DNA of 15,023 nucleotides from Yunchengibacter salinarum. GTDB lineage: Bacteria; Pseudomonadota; Alphaproteobacteria; Sphingomonadales; Kordiimonadaceae. Of the stretch, positions 6,631 through 14,770 are shown piece after piece (position 1 is the stretch's first letter; every line of letters begins with the position of its first letter). Location of the stretch: assembly GCF_037658235.1 (NCBI RefSeq), contig NZ_JBBJLN010000017.1:1-15023 (forward strand), given 5' to 3'. Both the position numbers and the translations under genes were made by a program. Below the pieces are notes generated by a model that saw only the letters and a list, made by a program, of their open reading frames with translations, was not told the DNA's origin and did no database searches.

Positions 6631-8520
6631 ATGACCGACAAATTGGCTCTCACTTCAAACATAGCCCTAGACGATCCCGTTGATGAGGCAATAGCCAGCT
6701 ATCTCAGTCCGAAGGAGCCCAAGAGCTTCTTCCTCTTTGCTGGTGCTGGCTCAGGCAAAACCCGTTCGCTCGTCAAAGCGTTGAATTTCATACGCGTCAA
6801 CCACGGGCGCGAGCTCGCATTGCACGGCCATCGGGTGGGCGTGATAACCTACACCAACGCTGCCTGCGATGAGATCAATCGTCGGATAGATTTTCATCCG
6901 CTCTTCTACGTTGCGACGATCCACAGCTTCGCATGGGAGCTCATCAAGGGCTTTCATCACGATATCCGCGAATGGCTTCGCGAGAATCTGGAAGCGGAAA
7001 TTAAGCAACTCCGGGAAGAAGAAGAGAAAGGCCACGCAGGAACCAAGGCATCTATCACCCGTCGGACTAAGGTCGAGTCCAAGAGCAGACGACTAGATAA
7101 TCTCGATTCCAGCCAGTCTTTTTCCTACAGCCCGAACGGCGAAAATTCAGAGCCCAACGCACTCAACCACACTGAAGTTATCGCCATTTGTGCGGCCTTT
7201 CTATCTCGCAAGCCCTTAATGCGTTGGATACTCATAGGACGGTATCCTTTTCTCCTTATCGATGAAAGTCAGGACACCAACCGACATCTTATTGATGCAC
7301 TCTTTGTCGTCGAAAAGGAGCAGTCAGGGCACTTTTCGCTCGGCCTCATCGGTGACCTCATGCAACGCATCTACCAAGACGGCAAGGAGCGTATTGAGGA
7401 TGAACTCCCCGACAGTTGGGGGAGGCCTTCGAAAAAGCTCAATCATCGATGCCCCAGGCGCATCGTTCAACTCATTAATAAAATTCGCGAAGCTGTAGAT
7501 ATCCATACTCAAGAGCCGAGATCTGACGCGATCCAAGGTCAGGTGAAACTATTTATCCGACCGACAACCACGGCTGACCGAAGCGCCACCGAAGATGCCC
7601 TTCGAGCCCAGATGGCCGAGTATTCTGAAGACGACGCGTGGAATAATCAGGCTCGTTGTAAGATTCTTACGCTTGAACACCACATGTCAGCGAAGCGCCT
7701 TGGCTTTGAAAACGTATTTAGTCCGTTTTACGCAATCGATAGTTGGCGAACTGGGTTGCTGGACGGCAGCCTTCCGCCTCTGCGTTTCTTCATTAAGGCA
7801 ATTTTGCCTCTTGTTGAGGCACAGAGAGATGGAGACCGGTTCGCAGTTTCAAGGCTGGTCCGCCAGTCTTCGCCTTTGCTGACCCCTCGCGCCCTTGAAG
7901 AGGCATCTGATCCAAGCGAATTGCTGAAGCAGGCAAAGACAGGTGTGGAAGCTCTCATGGCGCTTTGGGATGAAGGTGAGCCGACCTGCGGCGATATATT
8001 GCTCTGTGTAGCCGAACATCGGCTTTTCGAAGTGCCGGATTCCTTGCAATCCGCATTTGCCGTAATTAGAGGCCCGGTTGAGTCCTCCGCTGAGGACGAG
8101 GAAGCCGATCCTCTAAGCGAGCGAATGTCTGCGATTCTTTCGTTTTTGAAAGCGCCATTTTATGAAATTGACATCTATCGAAAATATGTGGCTGGCTTGG
8201 CTTCATTCGACACTCATCAAGGCGTAAAAGGGTTGGAATTCGAGCGTGTCATGGTCATCCTGAACGATGCTGAAGCGCGTGGTTTTATGTTCGGGTATGG
8301 AAAGTTGTTTGGCGACAAGGAATTGTCCAACACCGACCTGAATAACATCAACAAAGGCAAGGATAGTACAGTCGACCGAACGCGCCGCCTTTTATACGTT
8401 ACATGTAGCCGTGCAAAACGCAGCTTGGCATTGGTTGTCTATGCCGAGAATCCGGAAGCTGTAAAGGCGCATGTTATTAAGAACAGTTGGTTTTCTGAAG
8501 GAGAGGTCGATATTGCTTAG
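6631..8520 (+). CDS. UvrD/Rep-like SF1 helicase (629 aa), GajB-like partner of the OLD nuclease
   Basis: An SF1A helicase core is complete: Walker A GAGSGKTR at 38-45 (Lys43), motif Ia TYTNAA, motif Ib TIHSF, motif II DESQD at 211-215, motif III GDLMQRIYQDG from G241, motif IV LNHRCPRRI, motif V GVKGLEFERV from G531, and motif VI LLYVTCSRAK with R594. It is longer than the prototype GajB (about 500 aa) and shorter than UvrD (about 720 aa). The start at ATG 6631 has GGAGGAG at 6613-6619, 11 nt upstream. It follows the OLD gene by 5 nt, so the pair is cotranscribed. In Gabija, GajB is thought to respond to DNA intermediates and assist or activate GajA; the same division of labour is inferred here. 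No terminator is evident between its stop and the imuA promoter. Confidence 0.9.
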   Translation: MTDKLALTSNIALDDPVDEAIASYLSPKEPKSFFLFAGAGSGKTRSLVKALNFIRVNHGRELALHGHRVGVITYTNAACDEINRRIDFHPLFYVATIHSFAWELIKGFHHDIREWLRENLEAEIKQLREEEEKGHAGTKASITRRTKVESKSRRLDNLDSSQSFSYSPNGENSEPNALNHTEVIAICAAFLSRKPLMRWILIGRYPFLLIDESQDTNRHLIDALFVVEKEQSGHFSLGLIGDLMQRIYQDGKERIEDELPDSWGRPSKKLNHRCPRRIVQLINKIREAVDIHTQEPRSDAIQGQVKLFIRPTTTADRSATEDALRAQMAEYSEDDAWNNQARCKILTLEHHMSAKRLGFENVFSPFYAIDSWRTGLLDGSLPPLRFFIKAILPLVEAQRDGDRFAVSRLVRQSSPLLTPRALEEASDPSELLKQAKTGVEALMALWDEGEPTCGDILLCVAEHRLFEVPDSLQSAFAVIRGPVESSAEDEEADPLSERMSAILSFLKAPFYEIDIYRKYVAGLASFDTHQGVKGLEFERVMVILNDAEARGFMFGYGKLFGDKELSNTDLNNINKGKDSTVDRTRRLLYVTCSRAKRSLALVVYAENPEAVKAHVIKNSWFSEGEVDIA

Positions 8521-8577
8521 AGCGCAGCCCCGGAGCTCACTTCAGCCAAAATAGCCGACCCCAGCACACACACCGCC

Positions 8578-8606
8578 TTGACTCCTGCGCTCCATATAAG
8601 AACATA
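8578..8606 (+). promoter_or_regulatory. Possible promoter region of the imuA-imuB-dnaE2 operon
   Basis: TTGACT at 8578-8583 matches a -35 hexamer well. A matching -10 at normal spacing is poor (AACATA at 17 nt or CATATG at 19 nt), and both overlap the LexA box. A promoter overlapped by LexA is expected for an SOS gene. The exact hexamers are uncertain. Confidence 0.35.
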
Positions 8607-8614
8607 TGGTGAAC
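8600..8614 (+). promoter_or_regulatory. LexA binding site (SOS box), GAAC-N7-GAAC
   Basis: GAAC at 8600-8603 and GAAC at 8611-8614 are separated by exactly seven bases. This is the reverse complement of the alphaproteobacterial LexA motif GTTC-N7-GTTC. The surrounding 10 bp, GAACATATGG, are repeated perfectly at 8600-8609 and 8611-8620. The site lies 30 nt before the imuA start, as expected for LexA repression of the imu operon. It also shows that the ATG triplets at 8606 and 8617 are operator DNA and not start codons. Confidence 0.85.
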
Positions 8615-8644
8615 ATATGGCATGAGTCGGATGGTGGATTGGTG

Positions 8645-9490
8645 ATGACGGCGAGCAATGACAACAAGGGCCAGGGCGCGGACGGGGCGGGTGCGGGGGC
8701 TGGTGATTCCGCCGCCTTGCAGCGGGTGATTGACCGGCTGGAGGGGCGCGGGGCGCATCTGGCGGCGGGTGCGGCGGGCGCCACAGGTTTCGGGGACCCG
8801 CTGATCGACGGCGCCGTGCGGGACGGGGCGCTGGCGGACGGGGCGCTGCACGAACTGGTGGCGCCGGAAGGCAATCCGGGCGCGGCCTCGGCGCTGGTGG
8901 CGGGGCTGGCGGCGCGGATCGCGGCGCGGCGGGCGGGGCCGGTGCTGTGGGTCATCCCGGCGGAGGCCGCGCGGGAGCGGGGCCTGCCCTACGGCCCCGG
9001 CCTGATTCAGGCGGGGCTGGACCCGGCCCGGCTGATGCTGGTGCGCCCGGCCAGCCGGCGCGATGCCCTCTGGGCCATGGAGGAGGCGCTCGGCAGCGGC
9101 GCGGTGGCCGCCGTTCTTGGCGAGGGGGTGGACACCGGCCTTACCGAAAGCCGCCGCCTGGCGCTGGCCGCCCGCACCAGCGGCACGCCCGCCCTGCTGC
9201 TCTGCCACGGCGCGGCCCCCAGCGGCAGTGTGGCCCGCAGCCGCTGGCGCATTGCCAGCCGCCCTGGCCATGTGGCCGCCGCCCATCGCCCCTTGCGGCC
9301 CCGCTACGGGCTGGACTTGTTACGCGCCCGAACCGACCGCCCCCATGGCTGGACCGTGGAAGGCCCGGCCTTCGCCCATCCCGGCACAGCCCCAAAGGCA
9401 TCTCACCATGAAACGGTTTCTTTCCCTGTGGTTTCCCCGGTGGCGGATCGAGCGCTGGCACCGCCGCCGCGCCGCCACCAATCCGGCTGA
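8645..9490 (+). CDS. imuA: ImuA, RecA-like mutasome component (281 aa)
   Basis: This is a RecA/SulA-related protein of the SOS mutasome that acts with ImuB and DnaE2 in translesion synthesis and damage-induced mutagenesis. It shows GALHELVAPEGNPGAASAL (about 66-84), where RecA proteins have the P-loop; here the Gly-Lys-Thr is absent, so nucleotide binding is doubtful. ALWAMEEALGSGAVAAVLGE (141-160) and RPRYGLDLLRAR followed by WTVE (about 217-238) match the family. The start at ATG 8645 was chosen because the earlier in-frame ATG at 8606 lies inside the LexA box, and GGTGGA sits 6 nt upstream of 8645. Residues 1-25 are low-complexity Gly/Ala. The last 40 or so residues lie beyond the usual family end and overlap imuB. 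Confidence 0.85.
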   Translation: MTASNDNKGQGADGAGAGAGDSAALQRVIDRLEGRGAHLAAGAAGATGFGDPLIDGAVRDGALADGALHELVAPEGNPGAASALVAGLAARIAARRAGPVLWVIPAEAARERGLPYGPGLIQAGLDPARLMLVRPASRRDALWAMEEALGSGAVAAVLGEGVDTGLTESRRLALAARTSGTPALLLCHGAAPSGSVARSRWRIASRPGHVAAAHRPLRPRYGLDLLRARTDRPHGWTVEGPAFAHPGTAPKASHHETVSFPVVSPVADRALAPPPRRHQSG

Positions 9491-11000
9491 GGGGTCGGCA
9501 GACAGGCCGGCAGACAGGCCCTTTGCCCTGACCGGCGACGCGGCGGGCGCCCGGCGGCTGGTGGCGGTGAACGGGGCCGCCGCCCGGCTCGGCCTGCACG
9601 CGGGGCAGGGCCTGGCGGACGCCCGCGCCGTCTGCCCCGATCTGCACGTGGCGGCGCGGGAGGACGCGGCGGACGCCGCGGACCTCACCCGCCTTGCCCA
9701 CTGGGCCACCCGCTGGTCCCCCTGGGTGGCGGCGGACGCCCCCGACGGCCTGATGCTGGACATCAGCGGCGCCGCCCATCTGTTCGGCGGGGAGCGGGCC
9801 ATGCTGGACCGGATCGGCGCGCGCATGGCCGCCCTCGGCCTCACCTGCCGGGGCGCTATCGCGGAGACGGTGGGCGCCGCCCACGGCCTGGCCCGCTTTG
9901 GCCGGGACGCGGCCCCCATCCTGCCCACCGGCGCGCTGGCGGACGGCGTGGCGGGCCTGCCCGTGGCCGCCCTTCGGCTGGACGGGGAGACCCGCGCCAC
10001 GCTCACCCGGCTGGGGCTTGCCCGCGTGGGCGATGTGATGGCCCTGCCGCGGGTAACGCTGGCCCGCCGCTTTCGCGGCCATGACCGGGCGGGGGCGCAG
10101 ACCCGCGCGCTGGTCTGGCGGCTGGACCAGATGCTGGGGCTGGACGCGGAACCGGTGACGCCGGTGGCCCCGCCGCCGGACTGGCGCGCCCGCCGCACCC
10201 TGCTGGAGCCGGTGCAGCACAGCGCCCGGCTTGCCCGCATCGCCGATGAGCTGGCCGACGATCTCTGCGCGGCGCTGGCGCGGGCGGAGCGGGGCGCGCG
10301 GCGCTTTCGCCTGCACGCCTTCCGGGTGGATGGAGCGGTGCAGACCGTATCGCTCGCCACGAGCCGCCCCACCCGCGCGCCCGCGCACATCACCCGCCTG
10401 CTGGCGGAGAAGCTGGACGGGCTGGACGCGGGCTTCGGCTTCGACATGGTGATGCTGACGGCGGGGCAGGTGAGCCCCCTTGCCCCGGCGCAGGCCAGCA
10501 CGCTTGCCCGCGATCCGGCGCAGGACACCCTCGCCCGTCTGGTGGACCGGCTCACCGCCCGGCTGGGGGCGGGCGCGGTCGGCCGCCCGGTGCACCGCCC
10601 CGGCCATCAGCCGGAAGATTGCCAGACCGTCACCGCACCCTATGCGGACACCGGCGGCTGGCACAGCCTGCCCCCGCTCGCCGCCCGGCCCGTGCGCCTG
10701 CTGATGCGCCCGGAACCGGTGGATGTGATCGCCGATGTGCCGGACGGCCCGCCCCACCGCTTTCGCTGGCGGCGGGTGAGCCATACGGTGACCCATGCGG
10801 AGGGGCCGGAGCGCATCAGCCCGGACTGGTGGCGCGCGCCGGGGGACGAGACCACGCCGCGCGACTATTACCATGTGGAGGATACGGCGGGCCGCCGCTT
10901 CTGGCTGTTCCGGCGCGGGCTTTATGCCGCCCGGCCCGGCCTGCTCACCGCCGCCAGCCCCCATGCGCCGCGCTGGTATCTGCACGGGCTGGACCGATGA
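9408..11000 (+). CDS. imuB: ImuB, catalytically degenerate Y-family polymerase-like hub (530 aa)
   Basis: This is a DinB/UmuC-like protein that serves as the adaptor linking DnaE2, ImuA and the beta clamp. The N-terminus MKRFLSLWFPRW is diagnostic of ImuB: the metal-binding DMDxF of active Y-family enzymes is replaced by LWFPRW. Of the second acidic motif only DGLMLDISGAAHLFGGE remains (D118). RLDQMLG (from about 238) and a C-terminal PEPVDVIADVPDGPPHRFRW segment also match the family. The ATG at 9408 has AAAGG 9 nt upstream. An open frame extends back to 9063 but overlaps imuA with no family similarity. A 12-bp tandem duplication (ADRPADRP) lies at residues about 30-37. The stop overlaps the dnaE2 start (ATGA). 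I did not find a confident QLxLF clamp-binding motif. Confidence 0.92.
   Translation: MKRFLSLWFPRWRIERWHRRRAATNPAEGSADRPADRPFALTGDAAGARRLVAVNGAAARLGLHAGQGLADARAVCPDLHVAAREDAADAADLTRLAHWATRWSPWVAADAPDGLMLDISGAAHLFGGERAMLDRIGARMAALGLTCRGAIAETVGAAHGLARFGRDAAPILPTGALADGVAGLPVAALRLDGETRATLTRLGLARVGDVMALPRVTLARRFRGHDRAGAQTRALVWRLDQMLGLDAEPVTPVAPPPDWRARRTLLEPVQHSARLARIADELADDLCAALARAERGARRFRLHAFRVDGAVQTVSLATSRPTRAPAHITRLLAEKLDGLDAGFGFDMVMLTAGQVSPLAPAQASTLARDPAQDTLARLVDRLTARLGAGAVGRPVHRPGHQPEDCQTVTAPYADTGGWHSLPPLAARPVRLLMRPEPVDVIADVPDGPPHRFRWRRVSHTVTHAEGPERISPDWWRAPGDETTPRDYYHVEDTAGRRFWLFRRGLYAARPGLLTAASPHAPRWYLHGLDR
9496..9519 (+). repeat. Two tandem copies of a 12-bp unit inside imuB
   Basis: CGGCAGACAGGC occurs at 9496-9507 and again at 9508-9519 without mismatch, encoding a repeated four-residue ADRP unit. 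It begins six bases after the imuA stop, in the variable linker that follows the ImuB N-terminal strand. Confidence 0.8.
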
Positions 11001-14000
11001 GCAAGGCCCTGCCCCCCTATAGCGAACTGATGGCGGTGAGCGCCTTCAGCTTTCTGCGCTCCGCCGCGCAGCCGGAAGAGCTGGTGCAGGTGGCGCACCG
11101 GCTGGGGCTCGGCGGCCTTGCCGTGACCGACCGCAACAGCATGGCCGGGCTGGTGCGCGCCCACCAAGCGGCGAAGGAGGCGGGGCTCGCCTTCATGCCC
11201 GGCGTCTGGCTGGCGCTGGCGGACGGGGTGGACCTGCTGGCCTATCCCACCGACCGGGCGGCCTATGGCCGCCTGACCGGCCTCATCACCACCGGTTACG
11301 GGCGCGGCGGGGAGCATGGCGCGGCGGGGGAGTGCATCCTGTATCTGGGCGATGTGGCCGCCGCGGCCGAGGGGCAGGTCTTCGCCCTTCTGGCCACGGA
11401 CGGGCTGGATGTGGCCACCCTCAACCAGATACGGGAAAAGCTGGATGCGCCCCTTTATCTGGGCCTGCGCGTTTTCCATGACGGCGCGGACCAGACCCGG
11501 CTGGCGGGCTGGGCCGCGCTTGCCGGCAAAGCCGGGGTGCCGGTGGTGGCGCTGGGCGATGTGCGCCTGCCCGCCATCGGCCGCAAGCCGTTGCTGGACG
11601 TGATGACCTGCATCCGCCACCACACCACGCTGGACGCGGCGGGCTATCGGCTCGCCCGCAACGGCGAGGCCATGCTGAAACGGCCTGAGGAAATGGCCCG
11701 CCTGTTCGCCGCCGTGCCGGAGGCCGTGACCAACACCCGCCGCATCGTCCGGCGCTGCCGCTTCTCGCTGGACAGTCTGGCCCATGACTACCCGGACGAG
11801 CCGGTCGCCCCCGGCGAGACGCCGCAAAGCCAGTTGGAAAAAAACACATGGGCCGGGGCCGAGGCGCGTTTCCCGGATGGTATCCCCCGGCGGGTCCGCG
11901 CCATGCTGGAGCGGGAACTGGCCCTGATCGGCGAGATGGGCTATGCGCCTTATTTCCTGACCGTGCACGATATCGTCAACTTTGCCCGGTCACGGGAGAT
12001 CTTGTGCCAGGGGCGCGGCTCGGCGGCCAATTCCATCACCTGTTACTGCCTGGGCATCACCGCCGTGAACCCGGCGGAGATCGACCTGCTGTTCGAGCGC
12101 TTCATCTCGAAGGAGCGGGACGAGCCGCCGGACATCGATGTGGACTTCGAGCATGAGCGCCGGGAAGAGGTGATCCAGTATATCTATGCCCGCTATGGCC
12201 GCCACCGGGCGGCGCTGGCGGCGACGGTGATCCGCTACAAGGCGCGCTCGGCGCTGCGGGAGGTGGGGAAAGTGATGGGCCTCTCTGCGGATGTGGTGGG
12301 CGCGCTGGCGGGCACGGTCTGGGGATCGCGCGATGCGGTGCCGGAAGAAACACTGGCCCAGGCGGGGCTCGCCAGTGACGATCCGCGCATCCGGCAGACG
12401 CTGGCGCTGGCTCAGGAGCTGATCGGCTTTCCCCGGCATCTGAGCCAGCATGTGGGCGGCTTTGTGCTGACCCAAAGCCCCTTGAGCGATGTGGTGCCCA
12501 TCCGCCCGGCGGCCATGGACGGGCGCACCATGGTGGAATGGGACAAGGATGATCTGGATGCGCTCGGCATTCTGAAGATCGATGTGCTGGCGCTGGGCAT
12601 GCTCACCTGCCTGCGTAAAGGCTTTGATCTGCTGGCCGGGCATCACGGCAAGCCGCTCACCCTCGCCAGCCTGCCGCGGGAAGACCCGGTGACCTATGCC
12701 ATGCTCTCCCGTGGGGACAGTCTGGGCGTGTTCCAGGTGGAAAGCCGGGCGCAGATGGCCATGCTGCCGCGCATGCGCCCGCGCACCTTTTACGATCTGG
12801 TGATCGAGGTGGCGATCGTGCGCCCCGGCCCCATTCAGGGGGACATGGTGCATCCCTATCTGCGCCGCCGCAACGGGGCGGAGGCGATCGAGTTCCCCGC
12901 CCCGGACCCCGCCTTTGGCGAGGCGGACGAGTTGAAGGACGTGCTGGGCAGGACGCTGGGCGTGCCGCTGTTCCAGGAGCAGGCCATGAAGATCGCCATG
13001 GTGGCGGCGGGCTTCACTGGCGGCGAGGCGGATCGGCTGCGCCGGGCCATGGCCGCCTTCCGCAAGACCGGCCGGATCGCCGGCTTCCGCGACAAGTTCA
13101 TCACCGGCATGACGGCACGCGGCTATGACCCCGCCTTTGCCGAGCGCTGCTTCAGCCAGATCGAGGGCTTCGGCGAATACGGCTTTCCCGAAAGCCACGC
13201 GGCCAGCTTCGCGCTGCTGGTCTATGCCTCCGCCTGGATGAAGGGCCACTATCCGGCGGCCTTTTGCTGCGCGCTGTTGAACAGCCAGCCCATGGGCTTT
13301 TACGCCCCCGCTCAGATCGTGCGGGACGCGCGCGAACACGGCGTCACCATCCGCCCGGTGGACGTGCGCCACAGCCGGTATGACAGCACGCTGGAGTCGG
13401 ACACGACCAGCCATGGGGGCCGGACGGTGCGCCTGGGCCTGCGCCAGATCAAGGGGCTGGGGGCGGAGGTGGCCGAAGCGCTGGCCGCAGCCCCGAAAGG
13501 TGCCTTTGCCGATATGGGCGCGCTTCACCGGGCCACGGGGCTTTCCCGTGCGGTGCTGGAAAAGCTGGCGGCGGCGGATGCCTTCCGCAGCATGGGGCTG
13601 GGCCGCCGGGAGGCGCTGTGGCAGGTGAAAGGGCTGGTGGACGCGCCCGACCTGCCGCTGTTCACGGCCAACACGGCAGAGGCGACGGGCCATGAGCCGG
13701 GCGTGAGCCTGCCCGCCATGGCGGAGGCGGAACAGGTGGTGGACGACTATCAGACCCTGCGCCTGTCCCTGCGCGCCCATCCCCTGAGCTTTTTGCGGGA
13801 CCGGCTGACGGCGGACGCCGTCACCCCCGCCGCCGGGCTCGCGGCCCTTGGGGACGGCGCGCGCGTCACCGTCGCCGGGCTGGTGCTGGTGCGCCAGAAA
13901 CCGGGCAGCGCCAGGGGTGTCACCTTCGTCACGCTGGAAGACGAGACCGGCGTGGTGAACGCGGTGATCTGGAAGGACCTGTTCAAAGCCCACCGCGCCG

Positions 14001-14212
14001 AGGTGATGGGCAGCCGCCTGATGGCGATCACCGGCAAGGTGCAGAAAAGCGACGGCGTCACCCATGTGATCGCCAAAAGGATCACCGACCGGTCCTCCCT
14101 GCTAATGACCCTCTCCAATGCCCCCGACACCAGCACGCCAGGCCCCCACCAACCGGCCACCCACCCAAGAGACACCCGCGACCTGGTGCCCAAGGCACGG
14201 GAGTTCAAGTAA
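10997..14212 (+). CDS. dnaE2: DnaE2, error-prone DNA polymerase III alpha-like subunit (1071 aa)
   Basis: This is the C-family polymerase of the imu mutasome, responsible for damage-induced mutagenic synthesis. The catalytic triad is intact: PDIDVDF with D379 and D381, and LKIDVLALG with D529. Domains in order are a PHP-like region (about 6-250), palm and fingers (about 300-800), tandem helix-hairpin-helix (about 850-930) and a C-terminal OB fold (about 955-1040; VTVAGLVLVRQKP and GVVNAVIWKDLF). The first PHP metal motif of replicative DnaE (HxH) is replaced by Met12 and Val14 (ELMAVSAFSF), as expected for an inactive PHP in DnaE2. Length is normal for the family. The ATG at 10997 overlaps the imuB TGA (ATGA), so translation is coupled; an upstream extension of the frame to 10619 lies inside imuB and is not coding. 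Expression is expected from the LexA-controlled promoter before imuA. Confidence 0.95.
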   Translation: MSKALPPYSELMAVSAFSFLRSAAQPEELVQVAHRLGLGGLAVTDRNSMAGLVRAHQAAKEAGLAFMPGVWLALADGVDLLAYPTDRAAYGRLTGLITTGYGRGGEHGAAGECILYLGDVAAAAEGQVFALLATDGLDVATLNQIREKLDAPLYLGLRVFHDGADQTRLAGWAALAGKAGVPVVALGDVRLPAIGRKPLLDVMTCIRHHTTLDAAGYRLARNGEAMLKRPEEMARLFAAVPEAVTNTRRIVRRCRFSLDSLAHDYPDEPVAPGETPQSQLEKNTWAGAEARFPDGIPRRVRAMLERELALIGEMGYAPYFLTVHDIVNFARSREILCQGRGSAANSITCYCLGITAVNPAEIDLLFERFISKERDEPPDIDVDFEHERREEVIQYIYARYGRHRAALAATVIRYKARSALREVGKVMGLSADVVGALAGTVWGSRDAVPEETLAQAGLASDDPRIRQTLALAQELIGFPRHLSQHVGGFVLTQSPLSDVVPIRPAAMDGRTMVEWDKDDLDALGILKIDVLALGMLTCLRKGFDLLAGHHGKPLTLASLPREDPVTYAMLSRGDSLGVFQVESRAQMAMLPRMRPRTFYDLVIEVAIVRPGPIQGDMVHPYLRRRNGAEAIEFPAPDPAFGEADELKDVLGRTLGVPLFQEQAMKIAMVAAGFTGGEADRLRRAMAAFRKTGRIAGFRDKFITGMTARGYDPAFAERCFSQIEGFGEYGFPESHAASFALLVYASAWMKGHYPAAFCCALLNSQPMGFYAPAQIVRDAREHGVTIRPVDVRHSRYDSTLESDTTSHGGRTVRLGLRQIKGLGAEVAEALAAAPKGAFADMGALHRATGLSRAVLEKLAAADAFRSMGLGRREALWQVKGLVDAPDLPLFTANTAEATGHEPGVSLPAMAEAEQVVDDYQTLRLSLRAHPLSFLRDRLTADAVTPAAGLAALGDGARVTVAGLVLVRQKPGSARGVTFVTLEDETGVVNAVIWKDLFKAHRAEVMGSRLMAITGKVQKSDGVTHVIAKRITDRSSLLMTLSNAPDTSTPGPHQPATHPRDTRDLVPKAREFK

Positions 14213-14218
14213 GGGGGC

Positions 14219-14470
14219 TTAATTGCTGGTCAGGCGTGTCGGCTCACATCGAAGGGTATCACCGTCCGCCACTTCCCAGTGGCGGCCTGTGCGCAAAAAG
14301 TGCAGCAGGTCGACACGAAGATAGACCACCTTGCGGCCCAGATAGCGCGGGCGGGGCCCGCGCTTCCGGCACCGCCAAGTGGTCAACGTTTTCGAAGTCG
14401 AGCCGAGCACCTTCGCGGCCTCGTCGGTGGTCAGGGCTTCAAAGAGCCAATCCGGGTCATCAATCGGCAT
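14219..14470 (-). CDS. Small helix-turn-helix protein, excisionase/AlpA-like (83 aa)
   Basis: Residues about 13-60 form a winged-helix DNA-binding domain of the HTH_17/AlpA/excisionase kind: LTTDEAAKVLGSTSKTL for the first helices, TWRCRKRGPRPRYLGRKVVY for recognition helix and wing, then YLRVDLLHFLRTG. Such proteins act as excisionases or as small regulators in integrative elements and prophages. GGAGG at 14478-14482 (minus strand) is 7 nt from the ATG at 14470 and 4 nt from an adjacent GTG at 14473, so ATG is preferred. It converges on dnaE2, with only six bases between the stops. No integrase or phage gene is visible nearby, so it may be a remnant or a stand-alone regulator. The target is unknown. 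Confidence 0.7.
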   Translation of the reverse strand: MPIDDPDWLFEALTTDEAAKVLGSTSKTLTTWRCRKRGPRPRYLGRKVVYLRVDLLHFLRTGRHWEVADGDTLRCEPTRLTSN

Positions 14471-14664
14471 CACGGTACCTCCATCTGGTTATACCGCGAC
14501 GGTGACAAGGAAGGCACAAATATGCACGCCGGGAAAATTCATTAATCAATCTTAACTATAAAAGAGCCGCGATTCCTAGAGAATGCCCTTCGCCCCAGGC
14601 ATGATATCGGGCACTTCAGATAAGCGAACAGCACATCACCTTCAAAAAGTCACCGCATAAACCA

Positions 14665-14690
14665 GCCCCCAACAAAGGGGGGAAACCCCC
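14665..14690 (-). terminator. Weak candidate second terminator or hairpin
   Basis: On the minus strand GGGGG-TTT-CCCCC (14690-14678) is followed by CTTTGTT, which gives a short stem with a partial T tract. The C run at 14666-14670 could pair alternatively. It could back up the stronger rRNA operon terminator, but the loop of three and the short T tract make this uncertain. Confidence 0.25.
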
Positions 14691-14720
14691 GGCAGCCCGC
14701 ATCAAGATTCAGATCTGTCA

Positions 14721-14739
14721 TGCTTACATCGTGCTTACA
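14721..14739. repeat. Short direct repeat TGCTTACA spaced 11 bp
   Basis: TGCTTACA occurs at 14721-14728 and 14732-14739, one helical turn apart (extended form TGCTTACAtCG / TGCTTACAcGG). The spacing could suit a protein binding the same face of DNA, but no other copy was noticed and chance is possible. Confidence 0.35.
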
Positions 14740-14770
14740 CGGCGGCGGGTGCTGATTGATGTTCATACAG

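Larger units (their letters stand above)
14471..14770. other. Non-coding interval between the HTH gene and the rRNA operon end
   Basis: About 300 nt with no convincing gene on either strand. The part next to the HTH gene (14530-14575) is AT-rich and may hold its promoter, but no good pair of hexamers is seen. A short G/C hairpin and a pair of TGCTTACA repeats are listed separately. Open frames here are short and lack family similarity. Confidence 0.6.

Noticed and set aside
9141..10985. Long minus-strand open frames opposite imuB
   Set aside because: Arg/Gly/Ala-rich shadow translation of a very GC-rich gene with clear plus-strand homology.
10619..10996. Upstream in-frame extension of dnaE2
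   Set aside because: Lies within imuB, is Pro/Arg/Ala-rich, and DnaE2 homology begins at the ATG at 10997.
11990..14065. 691-codon minus-strand open frame opposite dnaE2
   Set aside because: Composition is that of a complementary shadow (His/Gln/Arg-rich) with no recognisable domain; dnaE2 is certain.
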